A stretch of 15,494 bases of DNA from Marivivens sp. GTDB lineage: Bacteria; Pseudomonadota; Alphaproteobacteria; Rhodobacterales; Rhodobacteraceae. A model generated the notes under the pieces. It was not told the DNA's origin and searched no databases. It worked only from the letters and a program-made list of their open reading frames with translations. The position numbers and the translations under genes are program-made. This document shows, piece by piece, positions 8,431-13,916 of this stretch (the stretch's first letter is position 1; every line of letters starts with the position of its first letter). The stretch covers positions 1-15,494 of the forward strand of contig JAHEBR010000028.1 in the NCBI GenBank assembly GCA_024642185.1, read 5' to 3'.

Positions 8431-8448
8431 CGTCTGAATAATCAGACG
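8431..8448 (-). promoter_or_regulatory. Stem-loop over the dsrC stop codon
   Basis: A perfect 7-bp inverted repeat, CGTCTGA at 8431-8437 and TCAGACG at 8442-8448, flanks a four-base loop. It includes the last codon and TGA stop of dsrC. No T-run follows on the minus strand, so it is not a classic terminator. A role in stabilising the dsrC 3' end, processing, or partial attenuation before dsrM is inferred. Confidence 0.5.
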
Positions 8449-8774
8449 CAGCCGGTGGGTTTGGGCAGGCCGGCGATCTTACAGGCTTGCTTGGCGGGGC
8501 CGTAGGGGAACAGCTCGTACATATACTTGTTGTTGCCCTTTTCGGGACCCATCGACTTGGAAACAGCTTTGATCAGCACACGCACGGCCGGTGCGATCTG
8601 ATACTCGTCGTAATAGTCGCGCAGGAAGTTGACGACTTCCCAGTGCTCTTCGTTCATGTCGATGTTCTCGGCCTTGGCGATCACACCGGCAAGATCCTTG
8701 GTCCATTCGGAGAGGTTCGTGATGTAACCTTCCTCGTCATGTTCGACCGCTGTGCCGTTGACGTCATAGGGCAT
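8442..8774 (-). CDS. dsrC: DsrC, sulfur-carrier protein with two-cysteine C-terminal arm
   Basis: DsrC (110 residues) accepts persulfide sulfur from DsrEFH and presents it to DsrAB and DsrMKJOP. The flexible C-terminal arm is complete: Cys98 and the penultimate Cys109, ten residues apart, in CKIAGLPKPTGCV. Both are needed for true DsrC, as opposed to one-cysteine TusE-type proteins. Upstream, the family core is intact (EEHWEVVNFLRDYY, FPYGPAKQACK). The ATG at 8772-8774 has an AAGGAAA ribosome site. Its position between dsrH and dsrM is the conserved one. It is separated from dsrH by 44 bases and from dsrM by 68, among the largest gaps in the operon, and each gap carries a stem-loop. Confidence 0.97.
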   Translation of the reverse strand: MPYDVNGTAVEHDEEGYITNLSEWTKDLAGVIAKAENIDMNEEHWEVVNFLRDYYDEYQIAPAVRVLIKAVSKSMGPEKGNNKYMYELFPYGPAKQACKIAGLPKPTGCV

Positions 8775-8797
8775 TCTGTTTTCCTTTTCTTATGCGT

Positions 8798-8813
8798 GGC
8801 CCCAGTCGGGGCC
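8798..8813 (-). promoter_or_regulatory. GC-rich stem-loop between dsrH and dsrC
   Basis: GGCCCC at 8798-8803 pairs with GGGGCC at 8808-8813 around a four-base loop, giving a six-bp all-GC stem five bases after the dsrH stop. The following minus-strand bases are A-rich rather than T-rich, so it is not an obvious intrinsic terminator. It could block 3' decay, mark a processing site or attenuate; that role is inferred. Confidence 0.5.
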
Positions 8814-8818
8814 GGATT

Positions 8819-9127
8819 TCAAAGCCAGGACATGGTCCTGTCGTGTTCAGCCACAAGATCAACAAATCCATCATAGCCGACAGATTTCGTCCCGCTAACC
8901 ATCTTGCCTGCGTCAATTCCGCGAGCGCTTACGTCACCGTCAAGCACATAGAGCGCGACATCCCCGACGGTTGCCTTGACCTGATCGGAAATGCTCGAGC
9001 CATCGATCGCGCCATAGACCCCGTCTTCGATCAGAAGAACGGCGTCGCCCGCCTTGCAGTGCTTGAGGCAGCTCGACAGCGTGCCGGTCTCGAAGGGCGA
9101 TTTGTTGACCATATGAAGTGTCGACAT
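8819..9127 (-). CDS. dsrH: DsrH, subunit of the DsrEFH sulfurtransferase
   Basis: DsrH (102 residues) is the TusB-like subunit of the cytoplasmic alpha2beta2gamma2 DsrE2F2H2 complex that relays sulfane sulfur to DsrC. Cys20, the family-conserved cysteine, is present in SSCLKHC, and a second cysteine sits at 24. The C-terminal MSWL resembles the usual hydrophobic end. The ATG at 9125-9127 has an AGGGAGAG site, 12 bases after dsrF. Confidence 0.94.
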   Translation of the reverse strand: MSTLHMVNKSPFETGTLSSCLKHCKAGDAVLLIEDGVYGAIDGSSISDQVKATVGDVALYVLDGDVSARGIDAGKMVSGTKSVGYDGFVDLVAEHDRTMSWL

Positions 9128-9139
9128 GGGTCTCTCCCT

Positions 9140-9547
9140 TTAGAAACTCAGCACCACGTCCTGCTCGGACATGATATCGGCCATCTCGGCGCGGGTAACG
9201 AAGCGGATCGAGGGCTTTTCGGCCCAGTCGTCGTTCTCGTCCTCGTAGGTGATCTCTTGCAGGTCCGCCTCGGTCAGGCCGCGCTCTTCGAGCGACTCTT
9301 TCTCGACGTAGAACTTGTTCACGTCATAGTCGCCCAAGGCGCGGAAGGTCGCCGAGAAGTTCTTCATCCCGATCCCGTCGGTCTTCTGGCCCTTGGTGAG
9401 CTGGAACACCCCGTCATCCAGAAATGCGAGCGAAACGTCCTGTTCGAAAGCCGCGCCGATCAGCACGACCTCGAGGCTTTCGAGGGCATAGATCGTCCCG
9501 TAGGGCGCCTTCCGGTTCACGTAGAGAAATTTTTTCGTGTCCGCCAT
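9140..9547 (-). CDS. dsrF: DsrF, subunit of the DsrEFH sulfurtransferase
   Basis: DsrF (135 residues) is the TusC-like subunit of DsrEFH. The family segments KAPYGTIYALE, VVLIGAAFEQDV, LDDGVFQL and GIGMKNFSATFRAL are all visible. The protein contains no cysteine at all, fitting a structural role, with sulfur transfer left to DsrE and DsrH. The end VVLSF matches the usual C-terminus. The ATG at 9545-9547 lies three bases after the dsrE stop, with a GGAG site inside dsrE, so translation is probably coupled. Confidence 0.95.
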   Translation of the reverse strand: MADTKKFLYVNRKAPYGTIYALESLEVVLIGAAFEQDVSLAFLDDGVFQLTKGQKTDGIGMKNFSATFRALGDYDVNKFYVEKESLEERGLTEADLQEITYEDENDDWAEKPSIRFVTRAEMADIMSEQDVVLSF

Positions 9548-9550
9548 GAC

Positions 9551-9943
9551 TTAGTCTCCGAATACGACCAGACGGTCGGTCTGGACGCCCATTTCGATCA
9601 GCTGGCCCAGGCCCGAGATGCGGAAACCTTCGGCAAGATTGTCGGCATCCTTGCCCTGACGGTTGGCCTCGTTGGCGTCGAGGATCCCCCGGCGCTGGGC
9701 GGCCGCGATGCAGACCACGAGGTCCACACCGTGCTCGGTCGCCAAGGCCGACCAGTTCTTCTGGATATGCCTCTCGTCCTGCGGCGGGATGGTGAGGCGG
9801 GTCGCGACGTTCACGCCGTCATGGTAGAAAAAGACGCGTGACACCTCGTGACCCTTCTCCAGGGCCGCTTTGACGAAACGATAGGCACTATCGGCGGCCT
9901 GATGGGTATAGGGCCCCTCGTTGACGACTACTCCGATCTTCAC
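9551..9943 (-). CDS. dsrE: DsrE, sulfur-binding subunit of the DsrEFH sulfurtransferase
   Basis: DsrE (130 residues) is the TusD-like subunit that carries sulfur as a persulfide. The active cysteine is Cys78 in DLVVCIAAAQRRGI, at the same residue number as the essential Cys78 of Allochromatium vinosum DsrE. It begins with GTG at 9941-9943; no ATG is available and the family N-terminus starts right here (KIGVVVNEGPY). A GGAAAGG ribosome site lies about ten bases upstream. It follows dsrB by 18 bases. The end VFGD is typical. Confidence 0.96.
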   Translation of the reverse strand: MKIGVVVNEGPYTHQAADSAYRFVKAALEKGHEVSRVFFYHDGVNVATRLTIPPQDERHIQKNWSALATEHGVDLVVCIAAAQRRGILDANEANRQGKDADNLAEGFRISGLGQLIEMGVQTDRLVVFGD

Positions 9944-9961
9944 TGGTCTTGGCCTTTCCGA

Positions 9962-11044
9962 TCAGAAGTGGACGTGGGCGGAGCTGTTCATCGACTTGCG
10001 AGAACCGGTCCAGGTGTCCAGGTGGTGCTTGGTGAAGGCCAGATCGGTCATCTCGAAGAAGCGCTTCCAGCCGATCCGGTCGATCCACTCGCCCATCCGC
10101 TCCCAATGCTTGGCGTCTTTCTTGTAGGCGGCGACGATGCGGCCCACGACTTCCTTCACCTCGGGCCAATGCGGCGCGTTGTTGGGAAGGTTGGCGACAG
10201 CAAGCTTGTGGAAGGTCGGCTTCGAGCGGGCGCTCGAGTGCTTGCCACCCACCCAGATGGCGATCTTGGTCGATTCCGCACTGTTGATCTGCATCGGCGG
10301 GCACGGTGGATAGCAGGCCCCGCAGCAGATGCATTTCTTCTCGTCCACCTCAAGCGAGGGCTTGCCATTGACCATCGCCGGACGGATCGCCGCCACAGGG
10401 CAGCGGGCCACAACGGCGGGGCGTTCGCAGACGTTGGCCACGAGATCGTGGTTGATCTTCGGCGGCTTGGTATATTGAACGTTGATGGCGATATCGCCCT
10501 GGCCGCCACAGTTGATCTGACAGCAGGAGGTGGTGATCCGCAGACGGTTGGGCATCTTCTCCTGCACATATTCCTTGTGCAGCATGTCCATCAGGCCCTT
10601 CACCACGCCCGAAGCGTCGGTGCCGGGGATGTCGCAGTGCAGCCAGCCCTGCGTGTGGCTGACCATCGACACCGAAGCGCCGGTGCCGCCCACGGGGAAG
10701 CCGTTCGACTCGAGGGTTTCGATCAGCGGCGCGACTTTAGCCTCGTCAGCCACCAGATACTCGATGTTCGAGCGGGTGGTGAAGCGGACGTGGCCGTCGG
10801 CAAACTCGTCACCGATGTCGCAGAGCTTGCGGATGGTGAAAACGTCCATCTGGCGCTGGGTGCCGGCGCGGACGGTGTAGATCACATCGCCCGACTTCGA
10901 CACATGGCGCAGCACACCGGGGCGCGGGCGATCATGCCAGTCCCAGTTGCCATAGTTGGCCTTCATCACCGGGTGCATATACTGGAACGGATCCGGGACG
11001 CCGACCTCGTCGGGGGAACGCGGAGTTCTGACTTGTTCGTTCAT
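9962..11044 (-). CDS. dsrB: DsrB, sulfite reductase beta subunit
   Basis: DsrB (360 residues) forms the alpha2beta2 siroheme sulfite reductase with DsrA, running in the oxidising direction here. Siroheme-[4Fe-4S] ligands are in TTSCCQINCGGQGD (Cys174, Cys175, Cys179) with Cys137 upstream. The inserted ferredoxin domain has Cys206 and Cys215, then Cys238/241/244/248 in CICCGACYPPC. The ATG at 11042-11044 is preceded by a GGAGGGAG stretch about ten bases away and lies 23 bases after dsrA. Length is normal for the family. The presence of dsrEFH and dsrL in the same operon supports the reverse type. Confidence 0.97.
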   Translation of the reverse strand: MNEQVRTPRSPDEVGVPDPFQYMHPVMKANYGNWDWHDRPRPGVLRHVSKSGDVIYTVRAGTQRQMDVFTIRKLCDIGDEFADGHVRFTTRSNIEYLVADEAKVAPLIETLESNGFPVGGTGASVSMVSHTQGWLHCDIPGTDASGVVKGLMDMLHKEYVQEKMPNRLRITTSCCQINCGGQGDIAINVQYTKPPKINHDLVANVCERPAVVARCPVAAIRPAMVNGKPSLEVDEKKCICCGACYPPCPPMQINSAESTKIAIWVGGKHSSARSKPTFHKLAVANLPNNAPHWPEVKEVVGRIVAAYKKDAKHWERMGEWIDRIGWKRFFEMTDLAFTKHHLDTWTGSRKSMNSSAHVHF

Positions 11045-11067
11045 TTCTTCTTTCTCCCTCCGCTACC

Positions 11068-12339
11068 TTATTGCGCAGCTTTTTCGGCGGCTTTGCGCTC
11101 GAAATACTTGGCGGCCTCTTCGTCGAAATCGTCGGTGCGCACATAGCTCGAGGTGCGCGGGTGGTTGACCATGTTCGGGTCCGGATCAATCTCGAGCGCC
11201 TCGAGGAAGGCCGGCAGGCCGATCCGGTCGATGGTCTCGCCCAGACGCTCATGCTCGAGCGCGTTGTCGGCGAAGAATTCGACCACGCTCTGGGCAAACT
11301 CGTTAAGCTTTTCGAAATCCTCGTCGGTGTCGAGCTTCATGAACGGCTTGACCATGATGCCCATCAGGTCACCGATCTTGAGCGAGCGCTTGCCGCCGAT
11401 CATGATCGACACGCCCTTGTCGTCGCCCGGGCTCAGCGCCTTGGTCATGACGTTGATGCAGTGCATGCAGCGCACGCAGGACTTGTTGTCGATCTCGATG
11501 GTGTCGTCGTCATTGAGCGAGATGGCGCGGGTCGGGCACATCGAAACAACCGTGTCGATCGTGTACTTGCGGCCCTTTTCCTTGATGTGCTCTTTGACCT
11601 TCTCCTGATTGATCTTGATGTCATCGCGCCAGGTGCCGATCACGGCAAAGTCGGAGCGGTGGATCGCGTTCACACAGTCGTTGGCGCAGCCCGAGAACTT
11701 GAACTTGAACTTATAGGGCAGCGCGGGGCGGTGCATCTCGTCGAGAAGGCCGTTGATGATCGTCCGGTGCGCGCGCACCTCGTCATAGCAGGACTGCTCG
11801 CAGCGGGCATGGCCCACGCAGCTTGTCGAGGTCCGCAAGGCAGGGCCCGCGCCGCCGAGGTCGAAGCCGATCTCGTTCAGCTCGTCAAAGGCTTTCTGCG
11901 TGTTCTCGGTGGTGCAGCCCTGGAACATGATGTCGCCCGACTGGCCGTGGAAGGCGATCAGGCCCGAGCCGTGGCGTTCCCAGATGTCGCACATCTGGCG
12001 CAGGATATCGGTGGTGTAGTGATAGCCCGCCGGCGGCTGAACGCGCAGCGTATGGAATTCCTTGGACTCGGGGAATTTGTCGGCCACCTCCGAGAAGCGG
12101 GGGATGATGCCGCCGCCATAGCCGAAGACCGAAACCGTGCCACCTTTCCAGTAGCCCAGGCGGTTTTCGTAGGAATGGTTCAACTGGCCCAGAAGGTCGT
12201 TCATGATCTTCTGGTTGTTTGGCGCACCTTCATCGCGCAGGCGCTTGAGGCCGGTCACGAAGCTCGGCCAGGGGCCGCCCTCAAGCTCGTCCAGATGAGG
12301 TGTGGCGTGTACCTTGCGGCCTTCGGTATCGTCTTTCAT
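11068..12339 (-). CDS. dsrA: DsrA, sulfite reductase alpha subunit
   Basis: DsrA is 423 residues from the start chosen here. It pairs with DsrB to oxidise sulfur bound to DsrC to sulfite using siroheme. Siroheme-[4Fe-4S] ligands are Cys174 and Cys180 (C-x5-C in STSCVGHARC, with Cys184 beside it) and Cys218 and Cys222 (C-x3-C in SGCANDC). The ferredoxin domain has Cys268 and Cys288/291/294. I use the ATG at 12337-12339 because a GGGAGGA ribosome site sits directly before it. A TTG seven codons further upstream would overlap that site and lacks one of its own. It is the first gene of the operon, with a candidate promoter just upstream. Confidence 0.97.
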   Translation of the reverse strand: MKDDTEGRKVHATPHLDELEGGPWPSFVTGLKRLRDEGAPNNQKIMNDLLGQLNHSYENRLGYWKGGTVSVFGYGGGIIPRFSEVADKFPESKEFHTLRVQPPAGYHYTTDILRQMCDIWERHGSGLIAFHGQSGDIMFQGCTTENTQKAFDELNEIGFDLGGAGPALRTSTSCVGHARCEQSCYDEVRAHRTIINGLLDEMHRPALPYKFKFKFSGCANDCVNAIHRSDFAVIGTWRDDIKINQEKVKEHIKEKGRKYTIDTVVSMCPTRAISLNDDDTIEIDNKSCVRCMHCINVMTKALSPGDDKGVSIMIGGKRSLKIGDLMGIMVKPFMKLDTDEDFEKLNEFAQSVVEFFADNALEHERLGETIDRIGLPAFLEALEIDPDPNMVNHPRTSSYVRTDDFDEEAAKYFERKAAEKAAQ

Positions 12340-12343
12340 CGCG

Positions 12344-12350
12344 TCCTCCC
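12344..12350 (-). promoter_or_regulatory. Shine-Dalgarno site that fixes the dsrA start
   Basis: The minus strand reads GGGAGGA, four bases before ATG 12339. This decides against a TTG start at 12360, which would place the motif inside the coding region. Confidence 0.75.
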
Positions 12351-12373
12351 GCTTTGCCAAACACCGGACCCCT

Positions 12374-12403
12374 ATAATCCGGCCGGCACGGTTGCTTTGT
12401 CAG
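12374..12403 (-). promoter_or_regulatory. Candidate sigma-70-like promoter of the dsr operon
   Basis: On the minus strand CTGACA (12398-12403, 5 of 6 to TTGACA) is followed after 18 bases by GATTAT (12374-12379, 4 of 6 to TATAAT). Transcription would start near 12367, giving a leader of about 28 bases with the dsrA ribosome site in it. Found by eye, without a start-site measurement. Confidence 0.35.
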
Positions 12404-12406
12404 TCT

Positions 12407-12450
12407 GTTGTGGTTGCAGCAAAAATTTCCACAGACACAACTTGCACAAC
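12407..12450. repeat. GTTGTG/CACAAC repeat cluster upstream of the dsr promoter
   Basis: GTTGTG at 12407-12412 is matched by its reverse complement CACAAC at 12436-12441 and again at 12445-12450. The cluster lies immediately upstream of the candidate -35 box, where activators usually bind. Half-sites are only six bases, so chance is possible. Confidence 0.35.
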
Positions 12451-12567
12451 GAATACTTGATATATGTACAAATCAGATATTACGAATGTTAGAATGTTTG
12501 GCAACAGTGGAGGCCCTTTCGCGAAATATTATTGCGCTGCAGCATTCAAGGCGCCGCATTGCAGCAA
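12414..12567. repeat. Two copies of the palindrome TTGCAGCAA
   Basis: The nine-base near-palindrome TTGCAGCAA occurs at 12414-12422 and 12559-12567, both inside the divergent region. The second copy is 37 bases before the dioxygenase start. Confidence 0.3.
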
Positions 12568-12604
12568 CTCGAAAGGGGCTAAAAATTGGGGAAAACCAAG
12601 GGCA

Positions 12605-13513
12605 ATGGTCCAGAACGCAAATATAGTTGACCATTTTCCTTGGCACGATTTGTCGCAGGAAACGGCCTGGCTTGCCTGGCGCGCGGCCAAGAATCGCGCC
12701 TTTGAAGAGCTGCGCTCGATTCCGCCCGTGGAAATGGATTCGCTCGACAGCGTCAATCCGCAGGCTTTGCAAGAGATCAAGCGCCGCTGCAGCACTTCGA
12801 ATTTTGCGATCTACAAAGTCAGGCATCAGCCCGAGACTGTCGAGAAGACGGGCGATGCATTGGTGCGCTTTGCAAGCAAGCTGGGGCTTGAGCTATCAGA
12901 AGATCACCGTTCCGCAGAGGACAACGGGATCGTGGTTCTGAGAACCTCCGCCGAACCGGGCAAGCAAGGCTATATCCCGTATACGTCGAAGCCGCTGAAC
13001 TGGCATACCGATGGCTACTACAATCCCTCGGGGCGTCCGGTGATGAGTTTCATCCTGCACTGCTACGAGCAGGCAGCCACCGGAGGCGAGAACCAGCTGG
13101 TCGATCCCGAGATGGCCTATCTTGCGATGCGCGACGCCGATCCGCGCTTTGTGCGGGCCATGATGCTGCCGGATGCGATGACAATTCCGGAAAACCGCGA
13201 AGAGGACGGGACGATCCGGCCCGCCTCGGCCGGGCCGGTGTTCTTTCCCCATCCCGCCACCGGCCGCCTTCAAATGCGCTACACCGCCCGGACCCGTTCG
13301 ATTGCATGGAGGCAGGATGGCGTCACGCAAGAAGCGGCGGACTGGCTAAGGCAATGGCTTTCGTCCGACGATGCCACCACCTGCAACTTTCGCTTCCAGC
13401 CCGGCGATGGTGTCGTCAACAACAACGTCTTGCACAACCGGACAGGATTCGAGAGCGTCAGCGCCCGCGCGGTCCTTCGGGTCCGGTTCCACGAACGAAT
13501 TACGGAGGCTTGA
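12605..13513 (+). CDS. TauD/TfdA-type Fe(II)/2-oxoglutarate-dependent dioxygenase
   Basis: The protein is 302 residues from ATG 12605 and looks like a TauD/TfdA-family dioxygenase. The facial triad is present: His134 and Asp136 in WHTDGYY and distal His277 in NNVLHNRTGF. Arg288 and Arg292 follow at +11 and +15 from the distal histidine, the same spacing as the 2-oxoglutarate and taurine-site arginines of E. coli TauD. The core should therefore be active with Fe(II), O2 and 2-oxoglutarate. The substrate is unknown: an organosulfur compound, a peptide or a signalling role are all possible. I have the impression that similar genes occur in other sulfur oxidisers, but cannot check. It opens a divergent unit sharing the dsr control region, and the next gene begins immediately after its TGA. 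The upstream in-frame ATG at 12464 is rejected because it lies in AT-rich DNA. Confidence 0.85.
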   Translation: MVQNANIVDHFPWHDLSQETAWLAWRAAKNRAFEELRSIPPVEMDSLDSVNPQALQEIKRRCSTSNFAIYKVRHQPETVEKTGDALVRFASKLGLELSEDHRSAEDNGIVVLRTSAEPGKQGYIPYTSKPLNWHTDGYYNPSGRPVMSFILHCYEQAATGGENQLVDPEMAYLAMRDADPRFVRAMMLPDAMTIPENREEDGTIRPASAGPVFFPHPATGRLQMRYTARTRSIAWRQDGVTQEAADWLRQWLSSDDATTCNFRFQPGDGVVNNNVLHNRTGFESVSARAVLRVRFHERITEA

Positions 13514-13711
13514 ATGGCCCAGCTTAGCGATCTCATCATCGGGCACATGGATGTGACCACGTTCAAAGAGCTTGAGGAGCTGGTGCAGCACCTTGGCGAG
13601 TCGGGCGAGATGTTTCTCGAGTTCGACGTGAAGCCCGACTACCGCGACACGCCGAAGAACTGGCAATGGATTCTCGAAGGCGCTTTTACCCGGGGGTTGA
13701 ATTTTGGCTGA
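13514..13711 (+). CDS. Small conserved-looking protein of 65 residues, function unknown
   Basis: The ATG abuts the dioxygenase TGA, and a GGAGG ribosome site (13504-13508) lies in the end of that gene, so translation is likely coupled. The product is soluble and acidic, with no cysteine, membrane segment or signal. It has a helical-looking first half (TTFKELEELVQHLGESGEMFLEF) and an aromatic second half (DTPKNWQWILEGAF). I do not recognise the family. Tight packing between the dioxygenase and the next small gene implies a shared function; a partner or scaffold protein is only a guess. Confidence 0.7.
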   Translation: MAQLSDLIIGHMDVTTFKELEELVQHLGESGEMFLEFDVKPDYRDTPKNWQWILEGAFTRGLNFG

Positions 13712-13907
13712 GGAACAGGTCGAACTCGTCGCTTTCGAGCTGCCCTACCGGCGCAAGGCTGCGATCCGGCGCGTGACCTTCGACAGCGGCATGACCATGG
13801 CCCGCCTCGTCCTGCGCGAAGGCACCCGCATCACGCAGGTCGATCTCGATGCCGAGGCGGCCCAGAAACTTGGCGAGGCGCTGGTCGCCGCCGCCCGCGA
13901 TCTCTGA
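13704..13907 (+). CDS. Small protein of 67 residues, function unknown, TTG start
   Basis: Translation probably starts at TTG 13704, eight bases inside the preceding small gene, behind a CGGGGG stretch; no ATG lies near. The sequence has charged, alternating strands (VELVAFELPYRRKAAIRRVTF, ARLVLREGTRITQVDL) and a C-terminal helix (AEAAQKLGEALVAAARDL). There is no cysteine, tryptophan, signal peptide or membrane segment. The pattern recalls small beta-rich proteins with a closing helix, and I have a vague memory of similar proteins in sulfur oxidisers, but cannot name the family. Its stop lies nine bases before cysG, tying it to siroheme synthesis. Confidence 0.7.
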   Translation: MAEEQVELVAFELPYRRKAAIRRVTFDSGMTMARLVLREGTRITQVDLDAEAAQKLGEALVAAARDL

Positions 13908-13916
13908 CGGACCCTT

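Larger units (their letters stand above)
12354..12504. repeat. Inverted pair of a 10-base element, TGTTTGGCAA
   Basis: TGTTTGGCAA occurs on the plus strand at 12495-12504 and on the minus strand at 12354-12363. Each copy points towards the gene on its side. The minus copy sits next to the inferred dsr transcript start and the dsrA ribosome site. Confidence 0.45.
12340..12604. promoter_or_regulatory. Divergent control region between dsrA and the dioxygenase gene
   Basis: This 265-base stretch is visibly richer in A and T than the flanking genes, especially 12420-12540, and divides the two transcription directions. It holds the dsrA ribosome site, a candidate dsr promoter and several short repeats listed separately. 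An ATG at 12464 would extend the dioxygenase frame leftward by 47 codons. The added residues are of unusual composition and lie in AT-rich DNA, so I treat the stretch as non-coding. For the rightward genes I see no convincing -35/-10 pair. Confidence 0.65.

Noticed and set aside
12373..12378. A perfect TATAAT on the plus strand as a -10 box for the dioxygenase unit
   Set aside because: The only -35-like hexamer upstream (TTGCCA, 12354-12359) is just 13 bases away, which is too close, and the leader would exceed 220 bases. The same bases fit better as part of the minus-strand dsr promoter.
12464..12604. A 47-residue N-terminal extension of the dioxygenase from ATG 12464
   Set aside because: The stretch is AT-rich compared with the gene, has odd composition, and contains the repeats of the control region. 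ATG 12605 gives a normal TauD-like length.
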